Of a stretch of 64,000 nucleotides of DNA, positions 49,275 to 60,664 are shown piece by piece. The stretch covers positions 32,580,501 through 32,644,500 of the forward strand of contig NC_084761.1 in assembly GCF_028858725.1 (NCBI RefSeq), written 5' to 3'. A program made the translations under genes and the position numbers. Below the pieces are notes generated by a model. That model did no database searches. It saw only the letters and a list, made by a program, of their open reading frames with translations, and was not told the origin of the DNA. The DNA is from Colius striatus. Taxonomy: Eukaryota > Chordata > Aves > Coliiformes > Coliidae. Each line of letters starts with the position of its first letter. Position 1 is the first letter of the stretch.

Positions 49275-52200
49275 CTGAAAAAACCAAACAAATAAAATTC
49301 TAAAATGTGTTAAAGCATTGCCTAACACATTGGTTTTTCCTTCCTGACAACTATGGCTATAGTTTAAGGCTGTAGGAATTATTTTCAGTGACTTTTGTTA
49401 AGTTTGTTCTACTTACAGGTTCACACACATTAAGACATTTGGGAGAAACTTGAAAAAAAAATCTGAATATGTTTATATGTCATTATTAATATCCAAGATA
49501 GTGACTGAAAAAAAGCTAGAAAAGCCTTCCTGCCTCCTTTGATCAGTTTATCATGATCCAAATTCTAGCAGCTGTACTTAGAGCACTGTAACACTGGAGT
49601 ATCACTCCATTTGAACATTTCCAGCACTTTTTCTATGAAGTAAATTCAACTGATTAATTGGTAGAGTTCTGAACTTGTATGCATTTTACCACACAAAATT
49701 CCATTCAAATTAAAAATAAATGATTATCAATACTATATGGTAGTAAGAACTGAAAATCAGTTAATAGAGCTTTAATTAAAATGGTTTTGTGAAGGTGCTT
49801 ACCTCACTAAGAATTGCCCATACAGGAGAATCAGAATTGACCAATAAACGAATAGCCTTTATTTTTCCTATTGATGGGTTGATACTGCCTTCTGCAATTC
49901 CATTTTCAAAAGCCCCTAAATAAAAATTAAAACAAGACTCAAACAAACATATATTAGAATGAAATATACTTCCAAGTAAACTTATGCTCTAAATTATAAA
50001 TGAACTCCAGAAATAGAAGACTAGGGGGAAAAAAATCTCTTGGAAAATGTCAAACAGTAACAACTGAAAGATAAAGCTATAAACAGGAAGAAAGATTTGT
50101 TCCTTCAGTTACAGCAACTAGGAGCTGGAGAAGAACACAAGAAAATAAAGAACTTACAGCTACAGATGTTAAAAATAAATTTAAATATGTTAGTGGTGAC
50201 CATATAGATATAGCACATATGGGCACGTTAAATAGTCTAAAAGAGCTTTTCTGAGAAGTATGATTAGTTTTTAAAAGCTATTTTAGGAATCGTGGACCAA
50301 TTCTGATATATTTCTTCACCAGTTCAATGATTTTTAACTAGCCTTGCTAAACCTGGCATAAAATCACTGCAGACAACTGAAAAATGCTCATCTCATGAAT
50401 GATACTCATTTCCTATCAATGTGCATGTGTAACTGTGAGTTGGCAGCATTTGTGTTTGGATCTCTCATTAGAGCAAAACAGCCTTGAGGAGGTGGGAGAG
50501 AGGTGCAAAACAAAGCAAACAAGAAGCATTGGTGAAGGAAAAGTGGTTCATTTGGAGAAAAGAGCAATTATGTGGTAGAAGAGACAGAAGAATGTAGCAA
50601 ATAAAGCACATCTCCCAGTAATCCATTTTTGTTCACATAGTGGCATTTCAGTATAGGTAGCAGTAGAAACTAGGCCTTGGGAAGCATGTAGAGAACCTGC
50701 AGATCATTTTAAGAGAAGTCACACATCACCCTGAGGAAGGAAGAAGAGGAAGCAGGGGTGGTTGAAAAAAGGAGGAAGGTGCATTGCCTTATGCTTCATC
50801 TTCATTTCAGGTTGGAGCACAACAATGCTGTAGTAATCATAAGAAATCCTGTCTTCAGCTAAGGCTGCAAAATCCAAACCAGAATCAATTATCAAATTAA
50901 AACTTTGCAGAGACTACAATTAGTTTTTCTTCTAATTTGATGCCGTGGCTTTTGCCTCTGTTGGTAGGGTTCCTCGTTACTTAAAACAAAATTGGTCAAA
51001 CAACATGTACTATAACATGCAGTAGTGCAAAAGGTTTCTTTTCCTTACTGGAAAAGAATATCACCTTGGAAAGAATGTTCACCTTGGAACATTGTATTTA
51101 TTACAGTGTTAACAAAAATCTCAAATGAGGACGCATTTTATATGCAAGAACAAAATTTCTGGTTTTAAACTGCCAATAAACAATTTACCTATTTTTAAAT
51201 ATCCATCTTTGGTTGCTGGGTGGTTAAATTTACTTCCATTGTCAATCAGTTCTTTTCTAAGCATTTCCTGTAAAAAATAAAACATAGAAGTATTCTTCTA
51301 GGGCATGAGATTTTAAGCTGATCATAATTCTTAAAATGAGAAGCATTTGTGTGTAACAGTTGGAAATGAGAGACTTACATCAGCTGGCAACACTTCTACA
51401 GTAGTGTTGAACAGTTTATCACCAGGGTGCTCCACGTTTCCACTTCTGAAGAAGTACCTGATGATAAAGATATATTATTTCCAGGTATTTTATACTTCAG
51501 AAAAGTTCTAGGGAAGTAATTATTTCCAATTTTGATGGAAAGTTTCAAATACATTTTATGTAATTAGCTGTGGGCTACAGAGAACAGAAATAGGTACTGA
51601 AACTTTCCAACATGTGACCCAACCATACTAGAGGCTTTTTATTTTAAACAGAACTGGTGTTAAAACCATCTTTCTCTGGAACCACAATTGCAAGTTTTCC
51701 CCCTTTTCAGTGCTCAAGTTCCAAATAAACTTCACGGGTTTAAATGGCTAAGGAAGATCTGCCTTCTGATCTGTTCCTACTATCCTAAGGCCAAGGTGAG
51801 ATGGGCTTCGGGAATGCAGTGGCAGCAAAAGTCCCTATTTCTGCAGGACTATAGTTACATGCCTTTTTTATCAATACCAATCAATTCAAGTGCTTCTACA
51901 TAATCTCCTTTATAGCCAATGAGCATCAGCAGTGTTAAGGCGAGAATCCAAGCAAAAACACCTATGAGATCTAAAAAAATAATCCCTGTTAAGTTTTAAA
52001 TTTCTGACAGTAGAGTTCTTAGGGTTTTAGATCTAAAAAGAGTTAAGGGAATTTGAAACATCAACCTACTTCCCTGGTATCAGACCATCAAGACATAAGA
52101 AGCCCATCAAATACTGTAGTACTAACTATCCATTTTCACAGGTTAGCAATGTGGTGGGGCTGGGAGCACCCCTTAGGCAATATCATGTTTAAGTCACTTT

Positions 52201-55200
52201 CATCCAGTACAGCTGCCACTAACAGGAAAATGCAACATTAAAGGCCAACCAAGTTTCTAAAAACACAAACCAGATAAGTAATAGTGTTGATCACAGAATA
52301 CCAGTGTTTGTTATTGCAACTGTCATTTAGTGCAGCTCACTAGATGGAGACATAGACTTGCTTTCTTAGATTTTTCTCTTTTGTTTACATAAATGAGAAA
52401 TCTACAATCTTCACAGCAACAGAAGTCTCTCAGCTTTTCAACCAGTTTTGGGAGGGAGTGCAGTTACACTGAAGGAGTTTTTTCTCTGAATTTCATTACA
52501 GAGACGTAGTAATTCATTTGTGCCAGAGACACTCTCAGAATCCTATTTGTTGCTAAGTTAGTTTTAACTCAGATCTGTTCCCCAGTCTGACATGGAGAAA
52601 AGAAGAAACCATTAAACCAGGCAGGACTGCTTCTTTGGGTTCCAGCCTCAATCTGTATTGTTCATAGAGTAGGTCCTTCTGAAAAACACTTCTCTATCTT
52701 AAGCTTCAGGTGTCTGCATTTAAAAAACAAATTCATTTGAGAATTATTGTACCAGTGTAAAATACTCAAGTGAAGAAATAAAAGAAAAAAATTAAGAAGC
52801 CCTCTAATTATGAAGGAAGATATGTATTTCAGGAGGGGAATTCAGGAAGGTAAATAGCAAATCATGGACTTTTTTGTCAGTAACAAGGCTATCTACCAGC
52901 ACTCTTGGCTCACAGGGGAGGTCCCAGATGACTGAAGGATGGCAAATGTGACCCTCACCTATAAGGGGTTGAAAGGATGATCCTAGGAACTACAGGCCTG
53001 TCAGCCTGACTTGAGTGCTGGGAAAGGTTATGGAACGGATTATCCTGAGCACCATCATGAGGCCATCCAGGATAACCAAGCGTTCAGGCCCAGCCAACAT
53101 GGCTTTATGAAGGGCAGATCCTGCTTGACCAATCTCATCTTCTATGACAAGATGACCTGCTTAGTGGATGAGGGAAAGGCTGTGGATGTGATCTTCCTGG
53201 ACTTTCAGTAAGGCCTTTGGCACAGTCTCTCACAGCATCCTCCTGGAGAAACTGGCTGCCTATGGCTTGGATGGACCTACTCTGAGATGGTTGGAAAACT
53301 GGCTGGATGGCTAGGACCAGAGAAACTTAGTGAATGGATTTAAATCCAGTTGGCAGCCAATCACCAGGCATGTTACCCAGGGCTTGGCACTGGGGCCTGT
53401 TTGGTTTAACATCTTTATCAATGATCTGGATGATGGGATTGAGTGCACCCTCAGTAAATTTGCAGATGACATGAAGCTGGGTGAGTGCATAGACCTGCTT
53501 GAGGGTAGGAAGGCTCTTCAGAGGGACCTGGAAAGGCTGGAGTGATGGGCTGAGGCATGAAGTTCAACAAGGCCAAGTGTCCTGCACTTGGGCCACAACA
53601 ACCCCAGGCAAAGCTACAGGTTTGGGGCAGAGTGGCTTGAGAGCTGTCCTGCAGAAAAGGACCTGGGGGTATTAATCGACAGCCATGAACATGAGCCAGC
53701 AGCGTGCCCAGGTGGCCAAGAAGGCCAATGGCATCCTGGCTTATATCAGAAATAGTGTGGCCAGCAGGGCCAAGGAGGTGATTGTCCCCCTGTACTTGGT
53801 GCTGGTGAGGCTTTACCTCAAACACTGTGACCAGTTCTGGGCCTCTCACTAGAAGAGGGACGCTGAGGTGCTGAAGCATGTCCAGAGACAGGCAACAAAG
53901 CCGGTGGAGGGTCTAGAGAACAAGGAGGAGCAGCTGAGGGAGCTGGGGACATTTAGCCTAGAGGAGGCTGTGAGGAGACATGATCACTTTACAACTACCT
54001 GAAGGGGAGTTGCAGTGAAGTGGGGGTCGATCTCTTCTCTCCAGTAATGAATGACAGAACATGAGGAAATGGGTTCAAGTTGCACTGGGGAGGTTTAGAT
54101 TGGACATCAGGAAGAACTTTTTCACCAAGAGGGTTATTAAGCATTGGAACAGGCTGCCCAGGGAGGTGGTGGAGTCACCATCCCTGGAGATATTAAAAAA
54201 AACACATAAATGACGTACTGAGGGATATGGTTTAATATAGTGATGGGCTTGGCAGTGTTTGGTTAGTGGTTGGACTTAATGATCTTAAAGGTCTTTTTCA
54301 GGTGTAAGAATTCTATGATTCTATGGTTTGTGTGAGTAGTTGAGCACTGGTAACTTTTTTTTTGCCCAGGGAGGTGGCGGAGTCCCCATCCCTGGAGATA
54401 TTGAAAAGGCACATAGATGAGGTGCTGAGGAAGATGGTTTAGTTTAGTGATGAGCTTGGCAGTGTGAGGTGAGTGGTTGGACTCGATGATCTTCAAGGTC
54501 TTTTCCAACCAAAATGATTCTATGATTCTATGGTTTTGAAGATACTTGGTCATTTCCAAACAAAATATATGCAAGGCTTCCATATTCCATATCATGTAAT
54601 ACTTACTTTTCAACTTTTAGTGGATTTAAAAAGGTGAAGCTGATGTAGTCCCCTGCCATGGGAGATGATGCCCAAAAGCAGTTTTCTCCTTTATAAACTT
54701 TTTCCAAAGTATATTGCTGGTATATTCTTAGGCTTGTATTCACTTTTGCAGGTGGATTATTATGTGCTTTATGCAGCACATTTTTGCCAAAATCTTTATC
54801 CTGTTGGATATTAAAAAAGCATTTTCACTCACACAATGAAGAAAACGTGCTCCAATGTGCTGAATTACTACAGGAAACTATTCCAGAAAATAATTACTTC
54901 AGTGTGGAAAAAAAGGCAATTTATTTCTAATTGAAATAGAATATTTGTTTCAGTATAATCACTGAGACTCAATAGTACAGGTTGTAGACAGAGCTGTACC
55001 GATTATTTCTCACTTGCCCAGATTTAAAAATAAACTTCTCCACAGTAGGCTATTTCATAGTTGTCTACTATGCCTTCTGCCAGAGCACCTGACATTGGTC
55101 TCTGATAAAGGCTACGTGAGCCTTCAGTCTGATCCAATACAGCAATTTGAATCATCTCAGGACTAGTCTAAATGGTGTCACCAAGACATCCCCAAAGTCA

Positions 55201-58200
55201 GGTGCTTCATTGCTCTTGTCTTTATCAGATATGTGGTCAATCCACTGTTTGTCTTCCAAATTCTCCCTGAAAATCTATGGCTGTCATGACAGCCACACCC
55301 TTGTCCTACCAATATATCTTTTTCTTAATAGTCCCTCATAATGAGATTGTAGACTATTCAGCCAAAACATCATAGCCATTTGTGTGGTGCAGAGCATATG
55401 AAACCTTGTGCTGTGAAGAGGATTCTGACATGCCACAAAATGCTACTATGACTGCTACAGGTGTTCAGATTAGAGATTCAAAGATGTGCAGAAGCAGTGT
55501 GTCCCTCCTGCAGCTGAGATACCAGATCAATATTCTCCCCCAAATCTGTACATCAACATTCATGAATATGGAAATGCCATCTAATACCAAAGATGAAATG
55601 TTTCTCAAATCAGTCTCAAGCAAGCCACATTACAAACCCATAATTTAGAAATATGGCATTAATTCATTATCCTTACTTTCAAATTCTGTATCTTCCCAGG
55701 CAATGATGAATAGGTTCCCACATGCTGAAAGAGAGATGGTTTAGCACGGATACGTAATGTTGCCTTTTCCTTTTCACAGTGTATCTGGAAAGAAAATATA
55801 AGGGAGTGAAGTTTTATTTAAATAAAGGAGACAAAAGCTAAGTTCCATAAGGAAACTTAATTATGTAATTGAGGATAAGGGTCCATGTTTTTTATCCATA
55901 TTTAGATAAGTAATACCTACAGTCACTTGTATTTCAAACACACTGTTTCCAGACCTAAACTCGGAATTACACTTGTGGTGCTATGCAGATTTGAAGGCTC
56001 AACCACTGCTAATTTAGGGATTTCTGCACTGCATACCATCAGCCACACCCGCGAGTGACAAAAATGGACCTCAAATCTGAAACTGATTTTGTTAACAGTT
56101 TCTGGCAAATTTCATTTCAACTCCTGGCCTTGACACATCATTCTAATTAAACTATTTTGACCAAAACTGACTTTCCTGAGATAGATTCTGGTTACATTTT
56201 AGTCTTTATCGTTTTGTTTCTTTCTGCTATGTTTGAGAGGCTTATAATGTACTATACTAGAAGGTATGTATCTTTATCTTATAATTACATAAAGCCCTTA
56301 GATTCAGTATGACAATCCTGATTTTCCAATTTAGTATACTTTGTGACATGACATATACCAGGGAATCAAATAACTGTAATTGGTACTGATTTCTGAGTTT
56401 CTTGACTTTTGAATGAGAGCAAATTACTTTTTTAAATGTAATTTTTGTTCTATATCTATATAAAGTGTTACAGTTTGCCACATATGAAGCAAACATGCTA
56501 CAAGAATTAATGAGAGATAATGAAGCACAATGGCATAGAATAGAGCACGAGTTAAAATGAGACTCCCTGGGTTCTGCTCTCAGTTCTGTCACAGAATTAT
56601 TGTGTGAATTTGGAAAATTATTTAACTCCTCTGTATCCCAGGTCTCACATCTTCAGATTTGAGAGGATAATGTGTTTACCTCTTCAATCAAGTGCTTTCA
56701 GTTCTATAAAAGAAAAATGTCACATGAACTGCATCAATGCTTTCTAAATCTAGACGTGACAAAATCTTCACTAGGCTGGCTTAAACAAACTCAAACTGGT
56801 GGGTTTTCACATAAGTACTAATTAGAAATTCAAAACCACCTGGAAGGCTATAAAAAGAACAAAGTATTTTTATGTTTGTCCATAGCAGATGTTCAGCAAA
56901 ACAATGTAAAAACACAATACATGCAAATTGATTTATTGACAGCTGTTTCTTTGATAGGGTTTGCAGTTCATCCCTTATAATAATGTAGCTTCCAGCACGT
57001 CTCCTTTTATGCTATAGCAGCATTTCCAAAACAGTGACTTATGGTAGCAGTTGAAAACAATCAGTAGCACAGGGCTAGTGTGGTTATTTGTGCAGAAACT
57101 GAGATAAGACTCTTTGTTGAGTCAGGGCTCTGATATTTGCAGCCTGATCGTCTCCGCTACACTTGATAATACACACCAGAGCGTGTAGAACGGTACCACA
57201 GAACGGTAGAATGGTTTGGGTTGGAAGGGACCTTTAAAGATCATCCAGTTCCAACCCCCCTGCCACAGGTAGGGGCACCTTCCACTAGACCAGGTTGCTT
57301 AAAGCCCCATCCAGTCTGACCTTGAAAGATTTCAGGGATGGGGCAACTCATTCCAGTGCCTCACCATCCCCATAATGAAGAACTTCTTCCGTATGTACAA
57401 TCTGAATCTACCCTCTCTCAATTTATGATTGTTGCCTCTTATCCTGTCATGGCAGGCTCTGGTAAAAAGCCTTTATCTATCTTACAAGCCCTCTTTAAAT
57501 ACTGAAAGGCTGCAGTATGATCTTCCCAGAGTCTTCGCTTCTCCAGGCTGAACAAGCCCAACTCAGCCTTTCTTCATAGGAGAGATGTTCTGTCTCTCTG
57601 ATGGAACCTCCTCTGCACCCGCTCTAACAACTCCATGTCTTTTTTGTACTGGGGACCCTAGTTCATGAAACATGACATTTCTGAACCACACAGAGATCTG
57701 ATGGCTCTCTGATGATCACAAACTGTCTTTTTCAGTTCAGTGAGCAGATGTAACTGAATCTTAGTATGTTAATTCTCAGCTCAGACTGAAAACACATGCC
57801 AAACACCAGTCACCCCAGGATGACAGATAAAAGCCACAAACAGGTGCCCTGTTGCCCTTCCATGAAGCATACATAGTGTATGATTGTTTAGTGACACTCA
57901 TTGTGGTTCGGAAAGGGAAAAGTGTCAGGATTTCTGTCAGCTTGCCTTCTCTGTCGCCCGTAGGAGAGTTCATTGCTTTCATCTGTTAAGCAGAGAAGCA
58001 GCAGCATCTGGGATCTCTGTCCTTCCTCCTGTGTCCATTTTCTCCATTCTTGTGAACAGTCCCAGCATGCCCTGCCACTGGTCATTCTCACCCAGGGGCA
58101 GAACACAGCTGACTTATCTCAATAGGTTTTTGCTATCCACAGCAATTGAAAATGCAATTGCAGAAGTGAAACTCAGAAGAAACTTGCGGATCCCACTGCT

Positions 58201-60664
58201 TTGGCCTGGCCAGAGCAGACTCACACAAACTGCCTGCCCGCATTTCAGGAACACAGCTTGCTTCTAGGTATGAATCACATCTTCGATGCTAGAACACTCA
58301 TTAAAAAAATAACAGTAAAATGTTCCATCTCTCAGATGGAAGTTGGCACGTTAGACAGTGGCACAGGCTGCCCAGAGGGGTTGTGGAGTCTCCTTCCTTG
58401 GAGGTCTTCAAGACCCAACTGGATATGTTCCTGTGTGAGCTGATCTAGGTGAACCTGCTTCTGCAGAGGGGTTGCACTAGATGATCTCTAAAGGTCTCTT
58501 CCAACCCTACCATTCTGTGATTCTATGACCTCAAAGCTTACTCCTATCCATATGAAGTGGGACTAGAGATTCCTCAGTCGCATTACTAAGTGTAACACCA
58601 GGCACCTTCTGCCACCCCCAGAAGTTACCTCTGGTACACAGTAAAACTTCAAGCTTGTTTATTCCTCTCCCCTTAATTTCCTCCTCTGAGCAACTCCTAT
58701 GTATCTGTTCTTCCTTTGTTATCAAACACAAAAGTAACATGTGCAAACACCTGGAGTGGGGACTGGCTCCACCAATCCAATAAAACTCTTGAACCTTAAA
58801 AACTGAGGAGCAGATACTCCATGGCACAGTCTGTTTTACCAAGAGAGTGAGTACTGAAAGGCCTCAAAGACTGGTGAGAGAAAGAACACAAAAGGACATA
58901 AAGAAATACTTATCATTGGGCTCACCTCTAGTGTTAGAAATGATGTATTTTGTAATTCAACAAAATTGTCTCTTTCATTTTTAGTTAAAAGAATAATTTA
59001 GTTCTTTCAATTTACACGTTTCCCTGCGGTTTTTTTTAGGCAAACAGTAAATTTTTTTCCCCAGGTAATAAAAGATTTAAAGCAAAACTCTTAAGTTCTG
59101 CTTCCTGAAAGGAATTGGTATGCAAAATTCAGAACAGGTGACTGTAAAATTGCATGCTTTGCTAACTTTCATATTAGAAAGTCAGCAGAAGGGTATGAGA
59201 AGTGATAGTCTACATAGGTTTACACAATCGAAATTTTCTTTGCAGCTGCAGGGTTGCCTATGTGACCAGCTGCAGGCAAATGTAAGCTTGTGCTGTCCAT
59301 GTTCAGAGCTGACAGGCAAAAGAGATCTGGTGCATAAATCTGAATTTCTCCGAGACAGGCCTCTCCATGTGCCGTAATGGGCTCACACACTGCACCCCAG
59401 TATGCAGATCTGCACACAAAATTCCCCACAAATTCCAAAGTCAGTCAGGTTTAAGAGGTTTCTATTCCATTTTTTAAAAATAAATTATTTTGTCACTGAG
59501 ACTGTTTGAGTACTACTTATGTTCAGAAATTCATAGACATACTTACTGCATCCTTTTCTGGATTGCACACTTTAACCCAGAGCAGGTGGTCTATAAGCCA
59601 GTCTATGGGCTTATCTTTATAGAACATGAGAAAAAATTCCACTATGAGTGGCAAGTCTTCTGATTTAAACAATTTTCCTGAAAGCAAGACAAGAAGTTGC
59701 ATATTCATATATTTTCTATTGCTGTGCAAAAATCACCAGCTTTTTGTTTACTCCCACTTTAAAACACAGGGATGTAATTCTGATGAATGAAAATTTCACA
59801 CAAGACTGCAGCTTTGGAGAATTGCTTATCCTCCAGCATGTTGGGTTTTTGAAAAGATTTCCATCCCATGCCTAGAGATATTCTCACTTAGTCAACCAGT
59901 TGACTAATAAAATGTGCAGTTATATCCTAGTTCCAAACACAAATATGCCAGTCACCTGTGTGTCAGATGAAACAAAGTCTGAATAATTTGTCCAAATGCA
60001 ATTTCACTGGCAGTACTATATGGAATGTCTTCAAATTAAGACCTAGATATGAAAAATTGTGCTTTTTAAGTACTATCACCATTCATTTAGTTCTCTTGCT
60101 ATTTGTATTAGCAGATTTTGTTCCGTTTCTTTAACACTTATAAGGTGTTATCACAAGTAAATTGCATTAGAACCATAGAAAAATACAAAAACCAATACTA
60201 AAAATACTAAAACCCCTTCCCTATGATATGGAAAGGATGTTCTGCTCCACAAAGGAAAGGAAGCAGATTATTGTATGGATTGTTCAAATTCCACTCTTGG
60301 AAACTACACACTTAGAGGGACACACAGCACTCAAAGGTGGACCAACTTGCTTCTTGTGGGAACCCAATAACCAGATCCTACGCTTGAGGACACTCTGCAT
60401 TAAAAAGACAGTTTCAGTGGAAGCTTTCCTGACGTACCAGGGAAGTTTTGATATGCAGGTCCTTCCATGCTTTGAAATATAATTTTGAGTGAGACTTACT
60501 CAACCTACACACCTCCAAATGCAATTGACTCTGTTGAGGTCTCAATACTTACCAATAAATCCAAGCTGGGAGAACTCAAGGATCATCCACTCTTGGGACT
60601 GTTTAGCAGCAAAGTTTTTTATACTTTGAATATAATCAGATTTGGCTATAATATCATCTTCCAG
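49248..60664 (-). CDS. MGAT4D: MGAT4D, GnT-IV family Golgi protein (C-terminal 280 residues, 5' part outside window)
   Basis: Eight exons in transcript order: 60553-60664, 59547-59677, 55677-55784, 54607-54800, 51379-51457, 51189-51267, 49803-49915, 49248-49274. They total 843 nt with consistent phases and GT-AG sites. The product contains [11 protein letters not shown] (the acidic metal/nucleotide motif region), [45 protein letters not shown] and then the C-terminal lectin-like domain ([31 protein letters not shown]), ending VHIKTSEN. These blocks follow MGAT4A/B along their whole C-terminal half. The position beside CLGN identifies the locus as MGAT4D. In mammals MGAT4D (GnT1IP) is a testis Golgi type II membrane protein that inhibits MGAT1 rather than acting as a transferase. 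Whether the bird protein is enzymatic cannot be told here. The cytoplasmic tail, membrane anchor and first part of the catalytic domain must lie beyond 64,000. Confidence 0.93.
49803..49915 (-). CDS. MGAT4D: MGAT4D exon, lectin-like domain end
   Basis: A 113-nt exon encoding [37 protein letters not shown]. The SPVWxILSE end is a family hallmark. Confidence 0.95.
51189..51267 (-). CDS. MGAT4D: MGAT4D exon, lectin-like domain
   Basis: A 79-nt exon encoding [20 protein letters not shown] and DGYLKI, with G|gtaaat at the donor. The intron before it in the transcript is only 111 nt (51268-51378). Confidence 0.92.
51379..51457 (-). CDS. MGAT4D: MGAT4D exon, lectin-like domain
   Basis: A 79-nt exon encoding [20 protein letters not shown] and EVLPAD, strongly conserved in MGAT4A/B. 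NTT is a possible glycosylation site. Confidence 0.95.
52895..54331 (+). mobile_element. CR1 LINE copy, broken reverse transcriptase
   Basis: A 1.4-kb 3' part of a CR1. The reading starts in the reverse-transcriptase region (cf. NYRPVSLT, out of frame near 52990) and includes [20 protein letters not shown] and VDVIFLDFQ followed at once by a stop. [19 protein letters not shown] follows in another frame near 53425-53480 and keeps the FADD catalytic motif. Several stops and frameshifts make it inactive. The 3' end 'attctatgattctatgg' is at about 54331. It lies antisense to MGAT4D within an intron. Confidence 0.94.
54365..54537 (+). repeat. Second CR1 3' end in tandem
   Basis: 'gcccagggaggtggcggagt' through 'aaatgattctatgattctatgg'-type end repeats the last 170 bases of the CR1 just upstream with many differences. 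It is separated from that copy by about 33 bases including a T-run. It is either a second insertion into the tail of the first or a local duplication. An open frame of 116 codons on the minus strand here is only the repeat read backwards. Confidence 0.9.
54607..54800 (-). CDS. MGAT4D: MGAT4D exon, start of lectin-like domain
   Basis: A 194-nt exon encoding [40 protein letters not shown] and the W-A-x-x-P-x-A-G-D block ([17 protein letters not shown]). NTS is a possible N-glycosylation site. Confidence 0.95.
55677..55784 (-). CDS. MGAT4D: MGAT4D exon, inter-domain segment
   Basis: A 108-nt exon encoding [20 protein letters not shown] and [16 protein letters not shown]. The KPSLFQHVG block is characteristic of GnT-IV proteins. 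Confidence 0.95.
57197..57665 (-). repeat. CR1 LINE 3' fragment, about 470 bp
   Basis: 'cacagaacggtagaatggtt', 'tgggttggaagggaccttta' and 'ccacaggtaggggcaccttc' followed by 'agaacttcttccgtatgta' are the reversed 3' region of a CR1. Confidence 0.92.
58346..58530 (+). repeat. CR1 LINE 3' fragment
   Basis: 'ggcacaggctgcccagaggg' through 'gatgatctctaaaggtctct' to 'attctgtgattctatga', a plus-strand CR1 3' end. It lies 0.7 kb from a minus-strand copy, so the two are inverted relative to each other. Confidence 0.92.
59547..59677 (-). CDS. MGAT4D: MGAT4D exon, end of catalytic-type domain
   Basis: A 131-nt exon encoding [20 protein letters not shown] and [20 protein letters not shown], ending KDA. 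The DKPIDW block, which is in the family's active-site region, is intact. Confidence 0.96.
60553..60664 (-). CDS. MGAT4D: MGAT4D exon with LEDD motif
   Basis: A 112-nt exon between 'cctccacag|' and G|gtaagt. It encodes [20 protein letters not shown] and then [14 protein letters not shown]. It starts at a codon boundary, so the preceding exon, not found in the window, should end with a complete codon (the family has Gln there). Confidence 0.94.

Larger units (their letters stand above)
49916..54606 (-). other. MGAT4D: MGAT4D introns with CR1 insertions
   Basis: Introns 49916-51188 (no repeat seen), 51268-51378, and 51458-54606, which carries a 1.4-kb CR1 and a second CR1 end. The introns 49275-49802 and 54801-55676 likewise show nothing notable. 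Confidence 0.55.
55785..59546 (-). other. MGAT4D: MGAT4D 3.8-kb intron
   Basis: It contains two CR1 fragments in opposite orientation (57197-57665 and 58346-58530). Otherwise it is A+T-rich sequence with chance open frames. Confidence 0.55.

Noticed and set aside
54263-54613. 116-codon minus-strand frame at 54.3-54.6 kb
   Set aside because: It is the reverse of two CR1 3' ends. Its internal NHRIIE repeats come from the 'attctatgattctatg' microsatellite.
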